The notes beneath the pieces were generated by a model that was not told the DNA's origin, searched no databases, and saw nothing but the letters and a program-made list of their open reading frames with translations. The position numbers and the translations under genes were made by a program. This document shows, in pieces, positions 43,650 through 52,210 of a stretch of DNA of 58,087 bases. The number at the start of each line of letters is the position of its first letter. Within the stretch, counting starts at the first letter, position 1. The stretch comes from Porticoccus sp. (GTDB lineage Bacteria; Pseudomonadota; Gammaproteobacteria; Pseudomonadales; Porticoccaceae), in the NCBI GenBank assembly GCA_002707685.1, contig PANQ01000028.1, positions 1-58,087 of the forward strand. The letters are read 5' to 3'.

Positions 43650-44470
43650 ATTTCCAAGCCGCCACCCACCACCAGTGTTTGACCACTGATGTAATTGGAT
43701 TCCGGTATGCAGAGCAGGTATACCGCATCGGCGGCCTCTTTTGCAGTACCGGTGCGACCCAATGGAACCAGCGTCTTGAGCAGCGAAGTCATCTGTTCAC
43801 TGACACCGACCCGAATGTCTTTACCCGCTATGTTAATGGTCGGATTCTCGCTGGCGGGACTGGTGAGCCGGGTCTCGATAAATCCGAAAGCCACCGCATT
43901 GACATTCACATTGTAGCGCCCCCACTCCTTGCACAGGGTTTTGGTCATACCGACCACGCCCGCCTTGGCCGCCGAGTAGGCCAGCTGCCCAGCATTGCCG
44001 CCCAGCCCGGAGATCGAAGACACATTGACAATCTTGCGATGAACATGCTCGCCCCCCTCCACCTCCAGCGTATGGAAGGCTTTGATGAAGGGCTGGGCTG
44101 CCTTGAGGATACGGTAGGGGGCCGTCATATGCACATCCAGCATGGCATACCACTGCTCGTCATCAATTTTCTGAATCACATTGTCCCAAGTGTACCCGGC
44201 ATTGTTGATGATGATGTCCAGGTCATCAAACGCATCCACCGCTGCTTTCACAAACCGCACACCAAAGTCTTCGGCGGTAACACTGCCGGGACAGACTACC
44301 GCTTCGGAGCCCAACCCCTGAATGTCACTGACCAACTTTTCAAGCGGTTCAGCATCCAGATCATTGATCACCAGCCGGGCACCTTCACTGGCCAGCTTCA
44401 ATGCTATTTCACGACCTATGCCGCGACCGGCACCGGTTACCAGCGCCACTTTTCCCGCCAACTTTTTCAT
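43646..44470 (-). CDS. SDR-family oxidoreductase (FabG-like)
   Basis: The 274-residue NAD(P)-dependent dehydrogenase shows the cofactor motif VTGAGRGIGREIALKL (residues 11-26), NNAG, and the Ser-Tyr-Lys triad in VNVSSISGLGGNAGQLAYSAAKAG (S, Y-x3-K). It is slightly longer than FabG because of a loop (LEVEGGEHVHRK). The likely substrate is a 3-hydroxyacyl-CoA or similar; I cannot specify it. GGAAG precedes the ATG. Its stop overlaps the AraC gene's stop by 4 bp tail to tail. Confidence 0.9.
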   Translation of the reverse strand: MKKLAGKVALVTGAGRGIGREIALKLASEGARLVINDLDAEPLEKLVSDIQGLGSEAVVCPGSVTAEDFGVRFVKAAVDAFDDLDIIINNAGYTWDNVIQKIDDEQWYAMLDVHMTAPYRILKAAQPFIKAFHTLEVEGGEHVHRKIVNVSSISGLGGNAGQLAYSAAKAGVVGMTKTLCKEWGRYNVNVNAVAFGFIETRLTSPASENPTINIAGKDIRVGVSEQMTSLLKTLVPLGRTGTAKEAADAVYLLCIPESNYISGQTLVVGGGLEI

Positions 44471-44546
44471 CGCCGTACTTCCACTTCAACGCTGATCAAA
44501 TAAACCAGCTGACCCGTGACAGTGTACCGCCCCCTCTCTTTACGAG

Positions 44547-44593
44547 CATTGGCGTTACACAGTACTCTGAATAGACGTCTACACTGTCCAATG
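44547..44593. promoter_or_regulatory. Inverted repeat in the SDR / aldehyde dehydrogenase divergent region
   Basis: CATTGG (44547-44552) pairs with CCAATG (44588-44593), and near the middle TAGACGTCTA (44572-44581) is a perfect 10-bp palindrome. It lies between two divergent genes and could coordinate them. Confidence 0.35.
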
Positions 44594-44677
44594 ATTTGCC
44601 GGAAAAAGCATAGCGATTCACCCTGAGCACTACAACTCAGATCGCACCGGCACCGCTGATCCAAACAGGTTTCGTCT

Positions 44678-46135
44678 ATGACACTACAACTCAATGATGC
44701 TTCTTTGCTGAAATACCAGGCCTATATCGACGGGCACTGGGTGTCCGCCGACAACGGCAAGACCCTGACGGTGACCAACCCCGTCGACGATTCCCCACTG
44801 GCCGAGGTGGCCAGCTGTGGCACCGAGGAAACCCGCCGGATGATCGAGGCCGCCAACCGCGCCCAGCCAGGTTGGGCGGCGGCGACAGCCAAACAGCGTG
44901 CGACCCTGTTGCGCGACTGGTATAACCTGATCATTGACCACCAGGAAGACCTGGCCAGAATTCTCACCGCCGAGCAGGGCAAACCCCTCGCCGAGGCCCG
45001 CGGCGAAATCCTCTATGGCGCCAGCTATCTCGAGTGGTTTGCTGAAGAGGCGAAACGCCTCTACGGCGATCTGATTCCGGCACCCGCCAGCGACAAGCGG
45101 CTAATGGTATTAAAGCAGCCGGTCGGCGTGGTGGCCTGTATTACTCCGTGGAATTTCCCCTGTGCCATGCTGGCCCGCAAAATTGCACCGGCCATAGCGG
45201 CTGGCTGCGCCGTGGTATGCAAGCCCGCCAGTGCCACCCCGCTGTCGGCACTGGCACTGGTGGCACTGGCCGAACGGGCCGGGGCTCCGGCAGGATTGAT
45301 CAATATCGCTGCAGGCGATAGCAAAACCATCGGTGCAGAGCTCACCCGCAACCCGCTGGTTCGAAAACTTACCTTCACCGGGTCTACGGCGGTGGGCAAA
45401 CAGTTAATGGCCGACTGTACCGATACCGTCAAACGCACCTCCATGGAATTGGGTGGCAACGCCCCGTTCATTGTGTTTGACGATGCTGATCTGGACGCGG
45501 CCGTGGCCGGTGCGCTAGCCGCCAAGTATCGCAATGCCGGACAAACCTGTATCTGTGCCAACCGATTGCTGGTTCAGGCGGGCATTTACGATCGTTTTGC
45601 AGAAAAGTTTACCCATGCGGTGACCGAACTGAATATGGGCTGCGGCACAGCAGACGATGTCGACCTCGGCCCGCTGATCAGCAGCCAGGCCGCTGATGAC
45701 GTATATGATCTGATCGAGGATGCCACGCATAAAGGAGCCAATGTACTGACCGGCGGTAACCGGGGAACCGGGAGCTTCATTCAACCCACGGTATTGAGCA
45801 ATGCCACAACTGATATGCGAGTGTTCACGGAAGAAATTTTCGGACCGGTCGCACCACTGTTCAGGTTCGAGACCGAAGCCGAGGCGATTCAGTTGGCCAA
45901 TGATACAGAATTTGGTCTCGCTGCCTATTTCTACTCCCGGGACCTTAGCCGGATCTGGCGAGTGGCAGAACAGCTGGAATATGGCATTGTAGGGATTAAT
46001 GAAGGTCTTGTTTCAAACGAAATGGCACCTTTTGGCGGTATCAAATACTCCGGTCAGGGTCGGGAGGGATCCCGCTACGGCCTCGATGATTACCTTGAAC
46101 TGAAGTACCTCTGTCTGGGTGGTATCGATGCTTAA
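44678..46135 (+). CDS. gabD: NAD(P)-dependent succinate-semialdehyde dehydrogenase
   Basis: The 485-residue ALDH has the catalytic Glu in MELGGNAPF and Cys in GQTCICANR. ITPWNFPCAMLARK and FTGSTAVGKQL shape the cofactor site. The C-terminal end NEMAPFGGIKYSGQGREGSRYGLDDYLELKY is the GabD/SSADH type. It oxidises succinate semialdehyde to succinate, feeding the TCA cycle. No gabT is adjacent, so other short semialdehydes are possible substrates. Confidence 0.9.
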   Translation: MTLQLNDASLLKYQAYIDGHWVSADNGKTLTVTNPVDDSPLAEVASCGTEETRRMIEAANRAQPGWAAATAKQRATLLRDWYNLIIDHQEDLARILTAEQGKPLAEARGEILYGASYLEWFAEEAKRLYGDLIPAPASDKRLMVLKQPVGVVACITPWNFPCAMLARKIAPAIAAGCAVVCKPASATPLSALALVALAERAGAPAGLINIAAGDSKTIGAELTRNPLVRKLTFTGSTAVGKQLMADCTDTVKRTSMELGGNAPFIVFDDADLDAAVAGALAAKYRNAGQTCICANRLLVQAGIYDRFAEKFTHAVTELNMGCGTADDVDLGPLISSQAADDVYDLIEDATHKGANVLTGGNRGTGSFIQPTVLSNATTDMRVFTEEIFGPVAPLFRFETEAEAIQLANDTEFGLAAYFYSRDLSRIWRVAEQLEYGIVGINEGLVSNEMAPFGGIKYSGQGREGSRYGLDDYLELKYLCLGGIDA

Positions 46136-46201
46136 TTCGGGCTCGCCATATGGGTCAGCAGTCACCTGCAGACCAATGCCCATGACCGGGAGCCCCGGCT
46201 C

Positions 46202-46981
46202 ATGAAACTGAACTATGACAATCAGGGCAGCGGGCAACCGGTAGTGCTGATGCACGGGATGTTCGGTTCGCTGAGCAACCTCGGTGGGGTGGGCAGGGCT
46301 TTGGCCGATCGGTATCAGGTGATAGCCGTCGATATGCGCAACCACGGCGAGTCACCCCACAGTATGACCATGGATTATCCCGCCATGGCAGCAGATATTG
46401 TGGAACTGCTGGACGATTTGGCGTTCCCCCAAGCGCATTTGCTGGGTCACTCAATGGGCGGCAAAGTGGCCATGCAAGTGGCACTGAACCAGCCGGACCG
46501 CGTTGCCAGCCTGATCGCCGCGGACATTGCCCCTGTCACTTACGAGCCGGACCGACATGGAGGAGTACTGGCTGGACTCACCGCACTGGCCGAAGCCAGA
46601 CCAGTCAGCCGTCAGCAGGCCGATCAGCTATTGGCCCGGCACGTCAGTGAACCGGGTGTTCGCGCATTCCTGCTGAAAAATCTGCGTCGGGCTGAGGATG
46701 GACGTTTTGATCTGCTACTGTACCTGGATGGTATTCTCACCAACTATCACGAAACCCTGACCCTGGCTCCCACCGGGACACCCTTCAAGGGACCGACCCT
46801 GTTCATCAAGGGCGCCGATTCCGCTTACATCCAAGAAAAACACAGGGCTGAAATACTGCGATTATTTCCCCACGCCCAGCTCAAGGTGGTGGATAATAGT
46901 GGTCACTGGTTGCATGCTGAGAAACCCGCCACTTTTAATAAAATCGTGATGGATTTTCTGGCGGAAGAAACCGGGAACTGA
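46202..46981 (+). CDS. Alpha/beta hydrolase, YbfF-like esterase
   Basis: The 259-residue cytosolic hydrolase has the nucleophile elbow GHSMGGKVAM (Ser near residue 82) and an N-terminal HGMFGSLSNLG oxyanion loop. The acid is probably in the FIKGADSAYI region, and the final His is in DNSGHWLHAEKP. These are the YbfF short-chain acyl/acyl-CoA esterase marks. GGAG lies 9 bp before the ATG. It follows gabD by 66 bp and may share its transcript. Confidence 0.88.
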   Translation: MKLNYDNQGSGQPVVLMHGMFGSLSNLGGVGRALADRYQVIAVDMRNHGESPHSMTMDYPAMAADIVELLDDLAFPQAHLLGHSMGGKVAMQVALNQPDRVASLIAADIAPVTYEPDRHGGVLAGLTALAEARPVSRQQADQLLARHVSEPGVRAFLLKNLRRAEDGRFDLLLYLDGILTNYHETLTLAPTGTPFKGPTLFIKGADSAYIQEKHRAEILRLFPHAQLKVVDNSGHWLHAEKPATFNKIVMDFLAEETGN

Positions 46982-47056
46982 CCCAACAGGCCAGCTGGAC
47001 TGCCAGCCAGTGGCATATTGGCCGACCAACACTTGTAATTCGCTCCCGGAAAAATC

Positions 47057-47944
47057 ATGTTGAGCTACCGACACGGCTATCATGCCGGCAATTTTGCCGA
47101 TGTACTGAAACACATCATCCTGGTTGAGCTGCTCGACTATCTGACCCTCAAGGAAAAACCCTTTGACTATGTCGACAGTCACGCCGGGGCTGGCTGGCAT
47201 AAACTCAACTCCGAGCAGGCCAATAAAACATTGGAATATACCGCCGGCATAGGCCGCCTGAACGCTGATGATTTTCCTGAGCTACAACAATATTTCTCTC
47301 TGCTCTACCCGGACGGAAAGGCTACCGGCAAGCCACAGAGGCTGTCCCGCTACCCGGGTTCTCCCGCCATTGCAAAACATTATCTGCGCCATAGAGATCG
47401 AGGCTGGTTATTCGAAATTCATCCGACAGATTATGCGGCACTGCATAAACTGATGGCTGGGGACACGCAAATGCGGACCTTTGGAGAGGATGGGCTACAG
47501 GGCATGATGGGCCGGCTGCCGCCCCCCTCGAAACGCGGACTGGTGCTGATTGATCCCTCCTACGAAATCAAATCGGATTATCAACGGGTTACGGAACAGC
47601 TGATCAAGGCCTACCATAAATTCGCCACTGGCATTTATGCGCTCTGGTACCCGGTGGTAGACCGGGATCGTATCAACCGCCTGGAGCGCCAGCTGATCGG
47701 CGCAGGAATCAAGCGAATGCAACTTTTTGAGCTTGGCCTGCAATCCGATACCACAGAGCGGGGCATGACATCGGCGGGCATGATCGTTATCAACCCCCCC
47801 TGGACACTGTTCGACAAGATGCAACCGTTGCTGCCAAAACTGGCGGAAAAACTGGCACCAGAAACCGGCGTTTATCGACTTGAAGTATTGGCTGGGGAGG
47901 ACACTGCGTCGCCTCGCCCGAGACAGCGTCGCAACACCAGGTAG
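47057..47944 (+). CDS. rlmJ: 23S rRNA (adenine2030-N6)-methyltransferase RlmJ
   Basis: The 295-residue SAM-dependent enzyme methylates A2030 of 23S rRNA. MLSYRHGYHAGNFADVLKH is the family's start, DSHAGAGWH the SAM motif and IDPSYE the catalytic D-P-P-Y variant. It is a little longer than the ~280 residues typical of E. coli; the additional basic tail (PRPRQRRNTR) lies where the gene runs 73 bp into the 3' end of nhaA on the other strand. Confidence 0.95.
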   Translation: MLSYRHGYHAGNFADVLKHIILVELLDYLTLKEKPFDYVDSHAGAGWHKLNSEQANKTLEYTAGIGRLNADDFPELQQYFSLLYPDGKATGKPQRLSRYPGSPAIAKHYLRHRDRGWLFEIHPTDYAALHKLMAGDTQMRTFGEDGLQGMMGRLPPPSKRGLVLIDPSYEIKSDYQRVTEQLIKAYHKFATGIYALWYPVVDRDRINRLERQLIGAGIKRMQLFELGLQSDTTERGMTSAGMIVINPPWTLFDKMQPLLPKLAEKLAPETGVYRLEVLAGEDTASPRPRQRRNTR

Positions 47945-49086
47945 CCAATGACACCGGACATGATCGACCCGGCAAGGATGCCCAGACGCTCATCAAAAAT
48001 CAGTTTGATATCGGTGCCCTCGAAAGCCAGAGAACTGATAAACAGACTCATGGTAAAACCAATGCCACAGAGTGCCGCAACACCGTAAAGACCGCCCCAG
48101 GACATGTCTTGAGGCAGCTTGGCCGCACCCAGCTTGACGGCAATCCAGCAACTGCCGAACACACCGACTTGTTTGCCGATGAATAGTCCCAGCGCAATGC
48201 CCATCGGAACCGGGTGGAAAACCTGCGTCGCACCGAGACCGGAAAAACTGATACCGGCATTGGCAAACGCAAATACCGGCAATACAAAGAAAGCTACCAG
48301 CGCCTGCAGGTCATGCTCCATGATTTTAAGCGGAGAAACACCCGGATTGTCGGTTCGGAGGGGAATGAACATGGCCATGATCACCCCCGCCAGGGTGGCG
48401 TGGACACCGGACTTCAGCATGGCAAGCCACATAATCGTACCCACTGCGATATAGAGGCTTTTGGACTCGACGTTGTAGCGATTCAATAGCGCCAGTACCG
48501 GCAAACAGCTGCAGACCAGCAACAAAGCCGCAGGGGAAATATTCGATGTGTAAAAGATGGCGATAATGATAATTGCCCCGATATCATCAAAAACCGCCAG
48601 GGAAGTAAGGAAAACTTTCAGAGAGACCGGGACCCTGGAACCCAACAACGACAGAACCCCCAGCGCAAAGGCAATATCGGTGGCAGCCGGAATGGCCCAA
48701 CCCTGACGGGCAAGACCGTCGCCACTATTGAAGCTCAGATAAATCATCGCCGGAACCAGCATACCGCCCAGTGCCCCCACCCCTGGCAGAATGATTTTTC
48801 GCTTCTCGGACAACTCCCCCTCAATCAGCTCGCGTTTTAGTTCGAGCCCCACAAGGAAAAAGAACACAGCCATTAACCCGTCGTTGATCCACATCAGCAG
48901 TGGCTTGGCCACCACAAATTCGCCGATCATCACCGCTACCGGGGTATCCAGCAGCAGTCCATAGTAGGCCCGCAGGGGCGAGTTGGCACAGATCAACGCA
49001 GCGATGGCAGCCAGCATCATCACAATGCCGCCCGCCGACTCGAGCCTGAAAAACCGGCTGATATAGGATTCGAGTTGGTTCTTCAT
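47872..49086 (-). CDS. nhaA: Na+/H+ antiporter NhaA
   Basis: The 404-residue inner-membrane protein with twelve helices exports Na+ in exchange for two H+. The ion-site pair D-D is in LAVFDDIGAI, with the earlier Asp in AIPAATDIAFALGVL. PLLMWINDGLMAVFFFLVGLELKRE near residue 60-85 is diagnostic. It supports life in salt water. Its last 24 codons overlap rlmJ tail to tail. The ribosome site is weak. Confidence 0.96.
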   Translation of the reverse strand: MKNQLESYISRFFRLESAGGIVMMLAAIAALICANSPLRAYYGLLLDTPVAVMIGEFVVAKPLLMWINDGLMAVFFFLVGLELKRELIEGELSEKRKIILPGVGALGGMLVPAMIYLSFNSGDGLARQGWAIPAATDIAFALGVLSLLGSRVPVSLKVFLTSLAVFDDIGAIIIIAIFYTSNISPAALLLVCSCLPVLALLNRYNVESKSLYIAVGTIMWLAMLKSGVHATLAGVIMAMFIPLRTDNPGVSPLKIMEHDLQALVAFFVLPVFAFANAGISFSGLGATQVFHPVPMGIALGLFIGKQVGVFGSCWIAVKLGAAKLPQDMSWGGLYGVAALCGIGFTMSLFISSLAFEGTDIKLIFDERLGILAGSIMSGVIGYLVLRRCLGRGDAVSSPANTSSR

Positions 49087-49223
49087 AACAGTCTTTTTTG
49101 GCCTGCTCTTTTGGCCTGCAACCCCATCAATCCGGACGGAGAAACAGCCTCTGCAAATTTAGAAACCGTGTCGCTTTTGACCCATCCTGGCAGACAATCC
49201 GCCTTATACAATCAACCGCCTAT

Positions 49224-49769
49224 TCACCGCGATGTCGGCATGGGTTGCTGGGATACATATATCAACTGGTCAGTATCAAAACCCAGTTCTCCAGCTCGTT
49301 CTTCAAACCGCTGAATCAACTTCTCATCCACCGTAGGGGTGCGGGCCAGCAACCATAAATAGGAATGGTTGAAACCCGACACAAACGCGTACTGATACTG
49401 TTCGTGATCGAGACCAAATACTGCGTAGGTGCTGAAAAATGGGCCAAAAAAGGAGACTTTCAGGTGGCCAGTATGGTCATCCCCGACAAAATAGGCACGG
49501 CCTTCGGCAGATTTCCACTCCGCCTTCTCTTCGGAAAAACCCTGATTGATGACGCGTATACCACCATCCTCACGCCGGCTGTATTCTGCGGTTACCCGGC
49601 TTAAGCCTCGCTCAAACGAATGATCCAATCGTGCAATTTCGTACCAGGTGCCGAGATACGCATCGGCGTCAAAATTGCTGACCGACTCCACGCCGTCGGG
49701 CGTGCCGAGGCACCCCGCCAGCATAAAGGGAAAAAACAGAAAACAAGTGAATCTGCGGAGTATTTTCAT
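49224..49769 (-). CDS. blc: Bacterial lipocalin (Blc-type lipoprotein)
   Basis: The 181-residue outer-membrane lipoprotein has lipobox MLAGC near residue 19-20, the lipocalin GTWYEIARLDHSFERGL motif, and a C-terminal RTPTVDEKLIQRF typical of Blc. It binds lysophospholipids or fatty acids. The AGGAGG site lies only 2 bp from ATG 49769 and even closer to the GTG at 49772, so its initiation is atypical. It lies 33 bp after the transglutaminase-like gene on the same strand. Confidence 0.93.
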   Translation of the reverse strand: MKILRRFTCFLFFPFMLAGCLGTPDGVESVSNFDADAYLGTWYEIARLDHSFERGLSRVTAEYSRREDGGIRVINQGFSEEKAEWKSAEGRAYFVGDDHTGHLKVSFFGPFFSTYAVFGLDHEQYQYAFVSGFNHSYLWLLARTPTVDEKLIQRFEERAGELGFDTDQLIYVSQQPMPTSR

Positions 49770-49802
49770 CACCTCCTAACCACCTGATATATAGCCGCCG
49801 AC

Positions 49803-50660
49803 TCAGTCATGGCACTCGTTGATCCAGACACCCACGTCCAGCACTGAAGACGCCGCCCCGGAGAATGTACCGGAAACAGGTGGTACAGATTCAGGCAACC
49901 GTGCCACAGCAACTGCGATATGGTCAGCGCCGACCAGTTGACCAATGGTCGGATCAAAACCTACCCAACCAGCACCTGGTACGTAAATTTCCGCCCAGGC
50001 GTGAGTGGCGCCGAAATTATCGATGGTCGGCGGGGCATGCAGGTAACCACTGACAAAACGGGCTGCGAGTCCAAGATGACGGGCCGCTGACATGAACAGT
50101 TGCGCAAAATCACGGCAGGAACCGGCCTTTAGAGCGATGGTTTGCTCGGCGGATTGCACCCCCGGCTCCTCCCGTATCCGATATGTGAAGGTCTCATAAA
50201 TATGAGAGCAAATTTGCTGCATCAGGGTATAGGTTTGAATAGCGGCTCCCGGTTGCCAGATGGCGCTAATCCAGTCAGTCAGCCACTTGTCTGACTCGAT
50301 GGGCGGGTCAGACATATACGGCTGCAATAATATCTGGTCATCCTCTTCGTACACAAACGGGTAATCCACCGCCTGTTGCTCCACCACAAAATCCAGAGGA
50401 TCCTCATTGTATTGTTGAATAATGATATCACTGAGGATCGATAGTTGACTGGCCGGGTGACTGAAACTGGCTATCGCTACCGAATTTCCCTCAACATCGT
50501 GCCGCCAGCGCAGGGTAGGCTTAGGGGTAATCGTCAGTGTGGAGGACTCGATGTGTAGCGTGTGCCCTTCTCTCGGCCGCAATCGCAAGTAGTGTGTACC
50601 AAGGATCACTGATCCGGAAAAGTTATAGTAGGTGTTGTGGGTAATTCTGAATCGACGCAT
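49803..50660 (-). CDS. Transglutaminase-like protein (Bact_transglu_N type)
   Basis: The 285-residue cytosolic protein has an N-terminal beta domain (residues 1-80, THNTYYNFSGSV...LRLRPREG) and a transglutaminase-like core with all three catalytic residues: Cys in GSCRDFAQLF, His in THAWAEIYVP and Asp in GFDPTIG. Members often act as proteases or amidases and are sometimes linked to ATP-grasp/alpha-E operons, absent here. It may be co-transcribed with the lipocalin. Confidence 0.9.
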   Translation of the reverse strand: MRRFRITHNTYYNFSGSVILGTHYLRLRPREGHTLHIESSTLTITPKPTLRWRHDVEGNSVAIASFSHPASQLSILSDIIIQQYNEDPLDFVVEQQAVDYPFVYEEDDQILLQPYMSDPPIESDKWLTDWISAIWQPGAAIQTYTLMQQICSHIYETFTYRIREEPGVQSAEQTIALKAGSCRDFAQLFMSAARHLGLAARFVSGYLHAPPTIDNFGATHAWAEIYVPGAGWVGFDPTIGQLVGADHIAVAVARLPESVPPVSGTFSGAASSVLDVGVWINECHD

Positions 50661-50882
50661 GGGTCGTTATTTCCTAGAGTAAACCTGTTGCATAGACACA
50701 GCTGTCCTCCTGGGCAACCTGTTTGTTTAATTTGGGCCACCCTCACCAGCCTTCGCAATCTGTCTAACAAACCTGCAGTACGACTTTAGATCCTACCTAG
50801 GACTCCTCTTCACAGCATGTGCCATCTGATTGACGAGAGCAACCTCCTTTTGATGCCCGGAAAATACGGCAGAGGTCAAAAA

Positions 50883-50903
50883 AACCCCGGTATAGCCCGG
50901 GAT
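50883..50903 (-). terminator. Rho-independent terminator of the haemoglobin operon
   Basis: On the minus strand CCCGG-GCTATA-CCGGGG is followed by TTTTTTT. It stands 9 bp after the truncated haemoglobin stop. The 222 bp beyond, up to the transglutaminase gene start, show nothing else I can name. Confidence 0.85.
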
Positions 50904-50911
50904 TTCAGGCG

Positions 50912-51352
50912 TCACTGGTAAACTACATCCCCGTACATCGGCGCCAACCGCTTGAGCAAATCATTGCGGACCCCAATAGGTATATCCTCCTCCTGCATTG
51001 CGTAGATCAACAATTGCACCAAACGATCAAAATCAGCCTGCGTGATATTCAATCCTCTGTGGGTAGCCTTCATGCCCTCGCCACCATACTCGCAGGGGCC
51101 ATCAGCCACATCACAGAGATGCTCGGTCAATCCCACACGGAACAATGCGATATCGGCATCCTGGAAATGCCTGACAATTTGTTCATCCTTTGCCATCCGC
51201 TCCAGCAGATTATCCACGACGGCTTCCAGGCCAGGTTCACCACCCAGACCCTCATATACAGTAGCGGGCTGACTGGCACAGGCACTGAGCAGCAATATTA
51301 AAAGGATGGCTGAAACAAGCGACCACACCCGTCTCCTTAAAGCGCAGATCAT
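50912..51352 (-). CDS. Lipoprotein group-I truncated haemoglobin
   Basis: The 146-residue protein has a lipobox LLLSAC at residues 20-25, so it should be anchored in the envelope. The globin part (about 32-146) starts YEGLGGEPGLEAVVDNLLERM, as in trHbN, and has GPCEYGGEGMKATHRGL with proximal H98. Truncated globins of this group bind O2 and NO and can oxidise NO. An exported, lipidated form is unusual. The start ATG overlaps the stop of the DUF3034-like gene (ATGA), so the two are translationally coupled. Confidence 0.9.
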   Translation of the reverse strand: MICALRRRVWSLVSAILLILLLSACASQPATVYEGLGGEPGLEAVVDNLLERMAKDEQIVRHFQDADIALFRVGLTEHLCDVADGPCEYGGEGMKATHRGLNITQADFDRLVQLLIYAMQEEDIPIGVRNDLLKRLAPMYGDVVYQ

Positions 51353-52206
51353 AGGGCTCCCTCAACGGACAGATACCAGCCCTTCTGATTATCAAAACCC
51401 GCAATGCTGTCAAGATCGGCATAGGCCAATACCACAGAGAGGTTTTTATTAACAAACCAGCCGATAAAAAAATCCTGCCAATCGTCTTCACCGGCAAAAT
51501 CGAGCTCATCGGGTTTTTCTCTATAATCCATGCCGACGGCCAGATTATCGGTTAACAGCACCGCGACGGAGGCTTCCTTCATATAGCGGTATCGATTGTT
51601 GCGCTCGCTACCGAACCCCAGCAACCCACCCTGATTGGCCTTGGTGGCACGCACTGTGCCGTTGACCAGCACATTTCGCCCCCAGAGCGCATCAAAAAAG
51701 ACCTTGGTAGCGGCGATATAGTAATCAACACCACTGTCGTCTCTGGCACCTACCGCGGAGGGCAGTGAGAAGTCATCGACATCCTTGTACTGAACTCCGA
51801 CGCTGATCTGAGGCATGGTGGTGTAGAGCAACTCTCCGGCAACCTTGTATTTAAGGCCGATAATATCCTGTTGAAGATCTCCGCCGAGGCTGTCCAGCTT
51901 GAGGCGCTGGCGGGCAAAAGACAGCTCCACCCGATTGTCATAACTCACGGATGCGCCGATCACCTTGAGCGTAAAATCATCCACAAATACACCGGTAGCC
52001 ATCCCGGTAACCGCCCATTCGTCACTACTGCCATAGCCATTGATAACCGCCCATGGCACGACGCCACCGCCGGCACTGCCCTCAATGTTGGATGCGCCTC
52101 CGGTTGCCACTATGCGGCTATCTGCATGAGCAAAACCACAGACCATGGCCAGGAATAAGGGAAGGAAAACGATTCGAATGAAGGGGTCAACGCTGTTTTT
52201 TATCAT
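51349..52206 (-). CDS. DUF3034-like outer-membrane or periplasmic protein
   Basis: The protein is 285 residues from ATG 52206, which lies 4 bp after the stop of the EAL gene; the longer frame would run into that gene. The signal peptide ends AHADS near residue 24. The body is beta-rich with LLYTTMPQISVGVQYKDVDD, VGARDDSGVDYYIAATK and a C-terminal WYLSVEGAL, which I recognise as DUF3034. It looks like a small beta-barrel. Function is unknown. Confidence 0.78.
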   Translation of the reverse strand: MIKNSVDPFIRIVFLPLFLAMVCGFAHADSRIVATGGASNIEGSAGGGVVPWAVINGYGSSDEWAVTGMATGVFVDDFTLKVIGASVSYDNRVELSFARQRLKLDSLGGDLQQDIIGLKYKVAGELLYTTMPQISVGVQYKDVDDFSLPSAVGARDDSGVDYYIAATKVFFDALWGRNVLVNGTVRATKANQGGLLGFGSERNNRYRYMKEASVAVLLTDNLAVGMDYREKPDELDFAGEDDWQDFFIGWFVNKNLSVVLAYADLDSIAGFDNQKGWYLSVEGAL

Positions 52207-52210
52207 TATT

